Source: Chloroflexota bacterium
GTDB lineage: Bacteria > Chloroflexota > Chloroflexia > Thermomicrobiales > UBA6265
DNA: 8,537 bases
Direction of reading: 5' to 3'
NCBI GenBank assembly: GCA_023424355.1
Contig: JAFAEA010000162.1
Span: forward strand, 1-8,537
Part shown: piece by piece, positions 1 through 6,650 of the stretch
Layout: the number at the start of each line of letters is the position of its first letter
Numbering within the stretch: the stretch's first letter is position 1
The notes under the pieces: model-generated
Databases searched by the model: none
What the model was told of the DNA's origin: nothing
Seen by the model: only the letters and a program-made list of their open reading frames with translations
Position numbers and translations under genes: made by a program

Positions 1-32
1 GAAGCCGCTACCGTTCCCCATGGGCTCCAATT

Positions 33-90
33 CTGCCTTCGGCAGTGCGCTCCGCGCGGGGATTCTTCGGGCTGCGCCCTCTGAATGACA
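33..90. repeat. Cluster of small hairpins, REP-like intergenic element
   Basis: Three inverted repeats follow one another: CTGCC-ttc-GGCAG (33-45), GCGC-tcc-GCGC (47-57), and a longer two-part hairpin, ATTC-ttc-GGGC-tgc-GCCC-tct-GAAT (62-86). Read on the minus strand, the last one starts TGTCATTC and ends GAATC. From memory this resembles a common dispersed palindromic element of intergenic regions in several bacterial phyla. The hairpins are seen directly; membership in a repeat family is inference because only one copy is in the window. No ORF with a credible start covers positions 1-208. The element sits downstream of the leftward arginase unit, a usual place for REP-type sequences. Confidence 0.45.
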
Positions 91-185
91 TAGAGGCGGA
101 TTTTTGGCCAGCTCCATGTGCCCGGGCCATGCGCGCGATTGCCGGTGGTCCAAAAGGTCGATTTCCGCGCGCTTCCTGAACCTAC

Positions 186-204
186 AAATGCCGAGGTCTC
201 GGCA
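186..204 (-). terminator. Terminator-like hairpin after the arginase/acidic-protein unit
   Basis: A perfect inverted repeat, TGCCGAG-gt-CTCGGCA (189-204), lies 4 bp past the TAG stop of the leftward 105-aa gene. On the minus strand the stem is followed by TTTG, so the U-tract is very short. Position and stem strength fit a transcription end for the two-gene unit. The weak T-run means it could instead be a processing or stabilising hairpin, with termination relying on Rho. Confidence 0.45.
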
Positions 205-208
205 CCGT

Positions 209-526
209 CTAATCCTTCAGAATCTCCGCGAGCGATTGCGCCAGCGGATCACGCGATTTCTGCAGCAGCGAAATCAACGACCCTCCAATCTGCTGATCCA
301 GATCGCGGATGGCGGCGAAGGCGTCCTCACTCATCGCTTCGCGCAGAAGCCCGGCAGGGGGTCCGTTCTCATCGTCCAGCGCAATCATCGCCGAACTCAA
401 CGGATCGCCTTCCAGCACCAGTGTCCACAAATCGCCAGCGATGTGCGTCTCATCTCCCTCGCTGATGATCTCAATTTCGTCGCTACGAATAAGCTCCGCG
501 AGAACGGAATCAATCAGCTCACGCAT
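209..526 (-). CDS. Small acidic protein of unknown function, coupled to the arginase-fold gene
   Basis: This is a 105-aa protein that I do not recognise. It is strongly acidic (23 Asp/Glu against 7 Lys/Arg), with no signal peptide, membrane segment or Cys. Residues 1-14 and 60-104 look helical. Residues 17-52 look like short strands, with acidic stretches at 16-26 and 51-53. The ATG at 526 overlaps the end of the arginase-fold gene by 8 bp (ATGCGTGA), a layout typical of translational coupling, and only a weak GAAG precedes it. A TTG at 574 would add 16 residues deeper inside the neighbour and is less likely. Coupling suggests roughly matched expression with the arginase-fold protein, perhaps as a partner or modulator, but nothing in the sequence proves this. 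A terminator-like hairpin follows directly. Confidence 0.75.
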   Translation of the reverse strand: MRELIDSVLAELIRSDEIEIISEGDETHIAGDLWTLVLEGDPLSSAMIALDDENGPPAGLLREAMSEDAFAAIRDLDQQIGGSLISLLQKSRDPLAQSLAEILKD

Positions 527-1421
527 CGGCGCTGTCTTCAAGATTGAGGGTCCAACCCACAAGGGCTTGCTCAAGCAGCTGCAATGTGGAGTTCACCGAT
601 TTCTCGCCGCGTGTTCCGGCGCCCGGATTCAGGCTGGTGATGCACACAACGGCAGTTTTGCCGTGTCGGGTCACCTGGTTGATCATCCAGGCGGCCTGCT
701 TGATGGAGAGACCGTTGGCTTCCGGAGTCGAAGCGCTCGGCACATACTGTGGATCGAGCACATCCAGATCCACATTCACCACCACAACATCCACATGAGA
801 CATCATGCGTTCGACCGCTGCTTCGTAAAGCGCGCTGCGGTTGGGACTCTTGGCTTCCACCACACCCAAATTCGTGCTGCGGATGAGGGCCTCTTCCTTG
901 TCGTCCGTCATGCGCAACCCGGCGAGCAGAATCTGATCGGTCGGCAGGGTGTAGCTAAGATTGGCGGCCTCGCGCCAGATCGGACCCGCAAGTCCGGCGA
1001 GGATTGCTACCGGCATTCCGGCGAGAATACCGCTCATGCTGGTTTCTGGCGTATTGAAATCGGCGTGGGCATCGATCCAGATGAGCCCGAGCTTCTTGCC
1101 TTCCAGCGCCAGCTGGGCACCGCTCACCACCCCGATGCTGGCGGTGTCATCGCCAGCCAGAACCAACACCGGATTGCCATCGGAAAGCGCCTCGCTCACG
1201 ATCGTGGCTGTGTGTCGACCCAAAGCGCCGATATTCGCGGCTATCGGACCTTCCACTCGCTCGCCTTTTGGGAGGGTACTTTCGCGCGGTTCAGTGGTTT
1301 CGATACCGGCATTCTTCAGGCGTGCTTGTAATCCGGATTTGAGGAGCGCAACCGGACCACGGCCGAGGCCATCCATATATTCATCATAGCGATAGGGAAC
1401 GGTAACAATATGAATGGTCAT
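519..1421 (-). CDS. Arginase/agmatinase-fold (ureohydrolase family) protein with atypical metal site
   Basis: A 300-aa protein, the normal length for the family, presumably cytoplasmic. Family hallmarks are DAHAD (117-121) followed by NTPETS-SG (123-131) and GMPVA (135-139), and the second metal motif NVDLDVLDP (216-224; Asp218 and Asp220). Canonical arginases bind two Mn ions and cleave guanidino compounds to urea. Here the first motif GGDH reads AGDD, so Asp92 replaces the metal-binding His. The catalytic His of GN-HG is Ala134, and the Glu that contacts the guanidinium is Ser263. Similar divergent proteins exist among bacterial 'arginase family' members whose substrates are unknown, so classical arginase activity should not be assumed. 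The ATG at 1421 is chosen because GGAGGAG lies 5 bp upstream; a GTG at 1484 would place that site inside the gene. It heads a two-gene unit with the acidic protein. Confidence 0.85.
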   Translation of the reverse strand: MTIHIVTVPYRYDEYMDGLGRGPVALLKSGLQARLKNAGIETTEPRESTLPKGERVEGPIAANIGALGRHTATIVSEALSDGNPVLVLAGDDTASIGVVSGAQLALEGKKLGLIWIDAHADFNTPETSMSGILAGMPVAILAGLAGPIWREAANLSYTLPTDQILLAGLRMTDDKEEALIRSTNLGVVEAKSPNRSALYEAAVERMMSHVDVVVVNVDLDVLDPQYVPSASTPEANGLSIKQAAWMINQVTRHGKTAVVCITSLNPGAGTRGEKSVNSTLQLLEQALVGWTLNLEDSADA

Positions 1422-1426
1422 TGCAT

Positions 1427-1433
1427 CTCCTCC
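1427..1433 (-). promoter_or_regulatory. Shine-Dalgarno site fixing the arginase-fold start
   Basis: The minus strand reads GGAGGAG, 5 bp before the ATG at 1421. It is nearly a perfect anti-16S match and rules out the longer reading from the GTG at 1484. Confidence 0.85.
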
Positions 1434-1600
1434 AGGCACATTAAGCGAGGCGGTGGCCGTGTTGCTATGGTGCAATCGGTTCACAACATACCTAATGATA
1501 CTTGGCGATGCATTTCGCCGCTGCTATTCACAACAAAATTTCCCGTGTGGAATGTGAATCGCGGTACGATACGCCGTGTAGATATGCCACAGTGATAGGC
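1434..1600. promoter_or_regulatory. Divergent spacer between arginase-fold and J-domain genes, with repeated TTCACA elements
   Basis: Both neighbours are transcribed away from this stretch, so it must hold or lie next to their promoters. TTCACAACA occurs twice as a direct repeat (1480-1488 and 1527-1535), and TGTGAAT at 1553-1559 is the inverse of ATTCACA at 1526-1532. A further inverted repeat, GGCGA-N6-TCGCC, spans 1504-1519. These could be binding sites for a regulator. A possible minus-strand -10 (TATCAT, 1500 to 1495) and plus-strand -10 (TACGAT, 1565-1570) are visible, but neither has a convincing -35, so promoter positions remain uncertain. Confidence 0.4.
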
Positions 1601-1609
1601 GAGGGAGGA
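1601..1609 (+). promoter_or_regulatory. Shine-Dalgarno site fixing the J-domain protein start
   Basis: GAGGGAGGA ends 3 bp before the ATG at 1613. The open frame extends upstream to 1502, but that part shows no family similarity, so the start is placed here. Confidence 0.8.
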
Positions 1610-1612
1610 ACA

Positions 1613-2083
1613 ATGCAGCAAAACCATTACCGACTGCTGGATGTTCCATTTTCCGCGACTCGCAAAGAAATTACGGTGGCCTACAAGAAGCAGATGCGGC
1701 AATGGCATCCCGATCAATTCCGCGGCACGGATAAGGCTCTGGCGGAGAACTACTCCCGCCAGTTGAACAATGCCTACGGTGTTTTGAGCGATCCCAAAAA
1801 ACGCGAGGAGTATGATCGGTCGATCCGGGTCGAAGCAATTCAGAGCCAGATCATGGAACGATACGTGGCCGGTTCCAGCGGCTGGAATCTGGGAGGAGAT
1901 GGCCCCCTCCCGGCAGATGCTCCGCGCCGGCCAATGACATCCCGGCAGAAGAAGGAGCTCAAGCAAAGTGATCGCAATGCATTCCGCAGCCTCATCGTCT
2001 CGTTCGCGATGCTGCTCCTGTTCGGCTTGTTTCTTCTACTGATGGTCTCAATCTTCCACAATGTGGGAAGCTGGATGACCTGA
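1613..2083 (+). CDS. J-domain (DnaJ-like) protein with C-terminal membrane anchor
   Basis: A 156-aa co-chaperone-type protein. A complete J domain occupies about residues 4-70: helix I (HYRLLDVPFSA), helix II with the HPD motif at 32-34 that stimulates Hsp70 (DnaK) ATPase, helix III (about 41-58), and the closing KKREEYD (62-68). It has no Gly/Phe region, zinc finger or peptide-binding domain, so it is a class C (type III) J-protein. Residues 73-126 form a polar linker with a Pro/Arg patch near 100-111. Residues 127-148 are a single hydrophobic segment, leaving only about 8 residues beyond, so it is probably anchored by its tail with the J domain in the cytoplasm. It likely recruits DnaK to the inner face of the membrane; the client is unknown. 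It is a single-gene unit facing the kinase-fold gene tail to tail. Confidence 0.9.
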   Translation: MQQNHYRLLDVPFSATRKEITVAYKKQMRQWHPDQFRGTDKALAENYSRQLNNAYGVLSDPKKREEYDRSIRVEAIQSQIMERYVAGSSGWNLGGDGPLPADAPRRPMTSRQKKELKQSDRNAFRSLIVSFAMLLLFGLFLLLMVSIFHNVGSWMT

Positions 2084-2088
2084 CCGCG

Positions 2089-3300
2089 CTAGCTCTTTGG
2101 CTTGCGACGAGGACGATTTTCGTTCTGAGGTCGGCCGCCAGACGGTCGCTTGCCGGAGAACTTCGGAGCGTATCCCGCAGAATCACTCTTGCGCTGGCGC
2201 GCGAACCGTTCCGTCTGCTGAATATCTGGTGCAAGAATATGGGTCACACGCTCGAGCGAATCCAGCATGGTCTTCATACCACTCCGCAGCACGGAGGTGG
2301 CTTCGTGGCCGATCATGCGCTGATCCAGATAGTTGAGCGTGAGCATCTTGCCCACGGTTTCGACCAGCAACAATCCTGCAACCGCCGGAACCAAACGGCG
2401 CTCATCCGGGCGGAGATGCCGGTTGGACGAATAGGATTCCACAATCGCCTCGGTGAGTGCGGCGCTCCAGCCCTGCATATTCACCGTCAGCTGGGCGATA
2501 TCCAGCACTGGTGAACCGGCGGACATGTGTCGCCAACCAACGATCCCTGTGAGTGAACGGCTGACATCGTGACCCTCGATCAGGATATTTTCTGGCCAAA
2601 GATCGTTATGCAGCACCACGCTGGAATCGTGGAGTGAGTTGGTGGAATTGCGAATGAGATCACTCGACGTTGGCACCACGCGGTTGCCGCAGCGCAGCCA
2701 GCGGCGAATATCGCGCTCTTCGGCGGCGTTCTCGCCCAGCACCTTGCGCTGCTCGAACCAGTACTTTCGCACCCGATCCATCATCATTGCGATGGTATAG
2801 ACCGGAATGCCCTTGCGATCGAGATCTGCCGAGGCTTCGTGCGCCTTCGCCAGTGCCGCAGCCACCTGAACGATCACTTCATCGGCGTGGGCGCTCTCTG
2901 GCAGCGGCAACGTGATCGGATCGCCATCCGGAGTCTCGTAGCCACCGAAGCGACCCAGCGGTCGCCCGGTCAGCCACGTCTGCGCGGAGTACAGATGCTC
3001 CTTAACCTGCGTAGTGACGGAATCGGCATCCTTCGGATGCGCAGACACGGCGGGAATCACATCTCCGGCGGCGGCATGCAGGGCATTTAGCACGCGCGCG
3101 TAGGCTTCCGGCTTGGTAGCCGGAGTTCCTGCCGGCCACTGGCGCAGCAGAATATCTCCGCCAGGGCCGGTCATGTGCACAAAAGGACGGCTGGCAGGCA
3201 CATCGTTCGCGCTGTGATTTCCGGGCGCGAGATCATCCGTGGCATCGAGCCAGGCATCCATATCAAATTTGGTACTGAGGTGTCGGTAGTCGTGTTCCAT
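2089..3300 (-). CDS. APH/choline-kinase-fold phosphotransferase-like protein, catalytic Asp lost
   Basis: A 403-aa cytoplasmic protein of the aminoglycoside phosphotransferase/choline kinase fold. The catalytic loop HNDLWPEN (231-238) keeps Asp233 and Asn238 of the HxDxxxxN motif. The downstream segment TGIVGWRHMSAGS...LDIA (251-269) matches the family's G-x-I-D-W/L stretch, but the metal-binding Asp (Asp208 in APH(3')) is Gly255, coded GGT. This may be a pseudokinase or use altered metal binding. Residues 366-403 are a Lys/Arg/Gly/Pro-rich basic tail, not a usual part of the fold, perhaps for nucleic acid or anionic partner binding. The ATG at 3300 lies 20 bp after the amidohydrolase stop with no clear Shine-Dalgarno site, so reinitiation or coupling is likely; ATG 3261 is an alternative. 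It is the last gene of the leftward operon. Antibiotic resistance is not supported. Confidence 0.8.
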   Translation of the reverse strand: MEHDYRHLSTKFDMDAWLDATDDLAPGNHSANDVPASRPFVHMTGPGGDILLRQWPAGTPATKPEAYARVLNALHAAAGDVIPAVSAHPKDADSVTTQVKEHLYSAQTWLTGRPLGRFGGYETPDGDPITLPLPESAHADEVIVQVAAALAKAHEASADLDRKGIPVYTIAMMMDRVRKYWFEQRKVLGENAAEERDIRRWLRCGNRVVPTSSDLIRNSTNSLHDSSVVLHNDLWPENILIEGHDVSRSLTGIVGWRHMSAGSPVLDIAQLTVNMQGWSAALTEAIVESYSSNRHLRPDERRLVPAVAGLLLVETVGKMLTLNYLDQRMIGHEATSVLRSGMKTMLDSLERVTHILAPDIQQTERFARQRKSDSAGYAPKFSGKRPSGGRPQNENRPRRKPKS

Positions 3301-3309
3301 ATCGTGGCT

Positions 3310-3315
3310 AGTATA
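3310..3315 (-). promoter_or_regulatory. Possible internal -10 element before the kinase-fold gene
   Basis: The minus strand reads TATACT with 9 bp between it and the ATG at 3300. This would give a nearly leaderless transcript and would fit the missing Shine-Dalgarno site. No good -35 is visible at 16-18 bp, so this is tentative. Confidence 0.2.
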
Positions 3316-3320
3316 CGCTG

Positions 3321-4964
3321 CTACCGCGCCACATAGCCCGGACCGTTCACCCGTTGACCCGGCAGGTTGCCGTTGTGTTCGCCATTCTCCAAAACGCGTG
3401 TGCCATTCACCCACACATCGCGGATACCGGTGCTGAGATGATGCGGATCCGTGTAGGTCGCGTTATCAATGACCGTATCTGGGTTGAACACGATCACATC
3501 GGCACAGAGTCCTTCGCGCAGGAGTCCGCGATCAAGCAAACCGAGCCGACTCGCCACCGCACCGCTGGACTTGCGGACGGCATCCTCGAGCGTGATCCAG
3601 CCATTTTCGCGTACAAATCGCCCGAGTACGCGGGTGTATGTGCCGTATGCGCGTGGATGCACGAGACCACGATCCCGCACGAGCTCGGGATCAACTCCGC
3701 CGGCATCAGTACTAAAGGTGATCCAGGGCTGCTTGGCCTGCATTTCCAGATTCTCTTCGCTCATGGCCATGTACATGCAGAAGATGTTGTTTCCATTGGT
3801 GGCAATGAGATGGCAGACCGCTTCTGCCCAGTTCATACCGAGATCCTTGGCGGCATCCGCAAGGAACCAGCCACGATACTTCTTGATATCCGGATGGTCG
3901 ATCTGCGCCAGCAGCACATTCTCTGGTCCGATCATGCCACCAAAATTCTCCCAGGTGCCGTCGTTATTGAGAATGTCTTCGATAACGCGAGCACGGGTCT
4001 CCGGATTGGTGAGATTCTCCTGACGCTTGCCATCGGCCTGACACCATGGTGGCAGGCAGGCAGCGAGCCCGGTACCGGCACCCTCGTATGGATACATATC
4101 CGAGGTGATATCGATTCCCCGCGCGCGAGCTGCATTGATATCGGCAATAAGCTGCGGCATCTTCGGCCAGTTGGCGGGACCAATCGCCTTGAGGTGGTAG
4201 ATCTCCGTGGATACCCCAGATTCCTCGGCGATCCGCAGCGTTTCAGCGAAGCCGTGCTCCAGTTCATCGCCTTCGGAGCGCATGTGGGTGATGTGCACAC
4301 CGTTGTAGGCATGTACCACCTTCATCACTTCGATAAGTTCTTCGGTGGATGTGTAGACATCCGGAGGATAGATGAGCGCCGTGGCGATACCAAATGCGCC
4401 ATCTTCCATGCTCTCTGCCACCATCTTGCGCATGGCTTCGATCGCTTCCGGAGTTGCATCGCCCTCTTGCAATCCCATACCGAATTCGCGAACAGTGCCT
4501 CCACCGATGAACGAACCGAAGTTGACGGAGACTCCGCGTTTCTCGAACTCTTCCATCCAGTCGCCAAAACGCGTCCATTCACGAGCGAGCGCGTCCCATT
4601 CGGCATATGCTTCCTCGCCCATCCGAGCTTCGGCACCTTGCGACAGAGGACGTTCAATCTTGCCGCCGAACGGTGCCGGACTCCAGCCTTCGCCCATGAT
4701 CTCGGTGGTGACACCCTGGGTGATTTTGGAGACAACCCGGCCATCAGTGAAGATGGGGTAGATGCTGTGGCTCTGGATATCGATGAAGCCCGGTGCCACC
4801 ACGTGACCAGAGGCATCAATCACATCGTCGGCGGTGGACGTATCGATGGTGCCCGGAGGCGCGATCTGCGCGATCTTGCCCTCGGCGAGAAGCACATCGC
4901 CATAGAACCACGGATTGCCACTGCCATCGATGATGCGTCCGTTAGTGATGAGAGTCGTTGCCAT
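3321..4964 (-). CDS. D-aminoacylase-type amidohydrolase, downstream paralogue
   Basis: A 547-aa amidohydrolase-superfamily protein of the N-acyl-D-amino-acid deacylase group (COG3653 type), the usual length. Known members hydrolyse N-acyl-D-amino acids to free amino acid plus carboxylate in a metal-containing TIM barrel. Visible sites are VAPGFIDIQSH (56-66), THMRSEG (226-232, metal His227), IYHLK (255-259, metal His257), STDAGG (418-423, catalytic Asp420) and HPRAYGTY (437-443). The small N-terminal beta domain covers about 1-55, and the C-terminal beta segment includes ADVIVF (488-493). In the HxH motif the first His is Gln64, and the D-aminoacylase ligand Cys (GNCG) is replaced in GEGW (91-94), so substrate and metal content are uncertain. 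Residues 301-345 differ most from the paralogue and include Cys303 and Cys308. AGGAG precedes the ATG at 4964. It lies 45 bp after the first paralogue, in the same operon. Confidence 0.85.
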   Translation of the reverse strand: MATTLITNGRIIDGSGNPWFYGDVLLAEGKIAQIAPPGTIDTSTADDVIDASGHVVAPGFIDIQSHSIYPIFTDGRVVSKITQGVTTEIMGEGWSPAPFGGKIERPLSQGAEARMGEEAYAEWDALAREWTRFGDWMEEFEKRGVSVNFGSFIGGGTVREFGMGLQEGDATPEAIEAMRKMVAESMEDGAFGIATALIYPPDVYTSTEELIEVMKVVHAYNGVHITHMRSEGDELEHGFAETLRIAEESGVSTEIYHLKAIGPANWPKMPQLIADINAARARGIDITSDMYPYEGAGTGLAACLPPWCQADGKRQENLTNPETRARVIEDILNNDGTWENFGGMIGPENVLLAQIDHPDIKKYRGWFLADAAKDLGMNWAEAVCHLIATNGNNIFCMYMAMSEENLEMQAKQPWITFSTDAGGVDPELVRDRGLVHPRAYGTYTRVLGRFVRENGWITLEDAVRKSSGAVASRLGLLDRGLLREGLCADVIVFNPDTVIDNATYTDPHHLSTGIRDVWVNGTRVLENGEHNGNLPGQRVNGPGYVAR

Positions 4965-5009
4965 GCCTGCTCCTGTAGGTAAGTTGCGAATATTGAGAGA
5001 GAGCCTGTT

Positions 5010-6650
5010 CTATCCCTTGTGAAGTACCTGTTGACCTGGTTTGGCACCCGTATGCTCGTTGTTCTTGAGCACATGGACACCGTTTACCCACACCTCGCGC
5101 ACACCGGTGCTGAGATGATGCGGATCGGTGTAGGTTGAGTGATCGATAATCTTCTCGGCATCGAACATGATCACATCGGCCTTCATGCCGGCGCGAATCG
5201 TGCCGCGATCGCGAATGCCGAGCCGATTGGCGACTGCGCTGGTGCCCTTGCGCACGGCATCTTCAATGGTGATCCAGCCCAGATCGCGGGCATAGTGCCC
5301 CACAATGCGCGAGAATGTGCCATACGCACGCGGATGCACAAGGCCACGTTCGGCCATCCAGGCGGGATCAACTCCACCGGCATCCGATCCCCATTTGATC
5401 CATTCTTGCTGGAACTGCAGCTTCATATTCTCTTCGCTCATCCCGAGGCTCATGGAGAAAATGGGTGATCGATCGGTGCGGAGGAGCCATAGCGCCGCTT
5501 CGTGACTATCCATTCCGAGTTCATCCGCCGCTTCTTGCAGCGTCTTGCCCCCGAATCGTTTGGAGAGTTCTTCGGTCGCGAACTCGGCGAGAATGATCTT
5601 GCTGGCCTTATCTGCGTCGATACCGTTTGCCGGATCGGCAGCATTGGCGCGCATTTCTCCCAAAATCTTCTCGCGGGTGGCGTCGTCATCCAGATTGGCG
5701 AGCAGGTTTCCGCCTTCGCTCACCCAGGAGGGAACTCCTGCATTGGAATTGAGATTCGTGCCGGATCCGTTGTACGGATACATATCCGCAGCGATATCCA
5801 GACCTTCGGCTCTCGCTTCAGTGATCCGCTCGATCACAGCCGGCATGAACTTCCAGCTCGGCGAACCAGATGCCTTGAGATGATAGATCTCGGTGATAAC
5901 GCCGGAATCCTTCGCAATCTGGATCGTTTCCTCCAGCGCTTCGAGAATGGTCATACTCTCGTTGCGCATATGTGTAATGTGTACACCGTTGTAGGCGGCC
6001 ACAACTTCCATAATCGAGGTGAGTTCGGCAGTGGATGCGTAATCGCCCGGAGGGTAGATCAGTGCGGTAGCGACACCGAACGCACCGTCTTCCATCGATT
6101 CGGCCGTGGCCTTGCGCATGGCATTCAGTTGATCGATATTTGGCTCGCCCTGAACCCGGCCCATTCCGTATTCACGGATGGTGCCACCACCGACGAATGA
6201 ACCGATGTTGACGCTCACTCCGTGCTGCTCGAGATCGCGCAGCCAGTGGCCGAACCGGGTCCAGCCGCGCGCAATCGGGTCCCACTTCTCGTATTCCTCA
6301 TCATGCAAGCGATGCACCAGCGCGATGGCCCATGGATCCTCGATCGCGCCGCCGAATGGTGCAGGAGTCCAGAACTCGCCCATGATCTCGGTGGTCACAC
6401 CCTGGGTGATTTTGGAAAGCGAGCGTCCATCCACGAGCAGCGGCAGGATGGAATGGCTCTGAATATCGATGAATCCTGGTGCCACGACATATCCCGTAGC
6501 ATCGATGACCACTTCTGCTCGCTCTTCGGATATCGTTCCGGGAGCGGCAATCGCGGCGATCATTTCGCCATCTAGCAGCACATCGCCGAAGTACCAGGGA
6601 TTGCCGGTTCCATCGATAATCTTGCCGTTCCGTAGCAACGTTGTGGTCAT
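5010..6650 (-). CDS. D-aminoacylase-type amidohydrolase, upstream paralogue
   Basis: A 546-aa paralogue of the next gene, identical at roughly half of positions by eye and more in the N-terminal 100 residues and the C-terminal third. It has the same barrel landmarks: GFIDIQSH (59-66), THMRNE (226-231, His227), IYHLK (255-259, His257), GSDAGG (421-426, Asp423) and HPRAYGTF (439-446). Gln64 again replaces the first His of HxH, and GEFW (91-94) stands where D-aminoacylases have GNCG, so these changes predate the duplication and define a subfamily. It is presumably cytoplasmic; no signal peptide is seen. The ATG at 6650 is chosen because GGAG lies 8 bp upstream and the family's N-terminus begins there; the frame is open up to 6833 without family sequence. 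It is the first gene of the leftward operon, whose promoter should lie within 6651-6860. Residues 301-400 are the most divergent, probably shaping substrate choice. Confidence 0.85.
   Translation of the reverse strand: MTTTLLRNGKIIDGTGNPWYFGDVLLDGEMIAAIAAPGTISEERAEVVIDATGYVVAPGFIDIQSHSILPLLVDGRSLSKITQGVTTEIMGEFWTPAPFGGAIEDPWAIALVHRLHDEEYEKWDPIARGWTRFGHWLRDLEQHGVSVNIGSFVGGGTIREYGMGRVQGEPNIDQLNAMRKATAESMEDGAFGVATALIYPPGDYASTAELTSIMEVVAAYNGVHITHMRNESMTILEALEETIQIAKDSGVITEIYHLKASGSPSWKFMPAVIERITEARAEGLDIAADMYPYNGSGTNLNSNAGVPSWVSEGGNLLANLDDDATREKILGEMRANAADPANGIDADKASKIILAEFATEELSKRFGGKTLQEAADELGMDSHEAALWLLRTDRSPIFSMSLGMSEENMKLQFQQEWIKWGSDAGGVDPAWMAERGLVHPRAYGTFSRIVGHYARDLGWITIEDAVRKGTSAVANRLGIRDRGTIRAGMKADVIMFDAEKIIDHSTYTDPHHLSTGVREVWVNGVHVLKNNEHTGAKPGQQVLHKG

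Noticed and set aside
309..1331. 340-codon open frame on the plus strand
   Set aside because: Antisense to the arginase-fold gene and part of the acidic gene; its translation is His/Arg-rich with no recognisable domain.
2089..3300. Aminoglycoside resistance kinase
   Set aside because: Only the broad fold matches; a key metal Asp is missing and the gene sits in a catabolic-type operon.
3354..4982. 542-codon open frame on the plus strand
   Set aside because: It lies entirely antisense to the clear amidohydrolase gene, shows no protein family pattern and has no ribosome site. Long antisense frames are common opposite GC-rich genes that avoid certain codons.
5502..6200. 232-codon open frame on the plus strand
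   Set aside because: Antisense to the upstream amidohydrolase paralogue with no ribosome site or domain.
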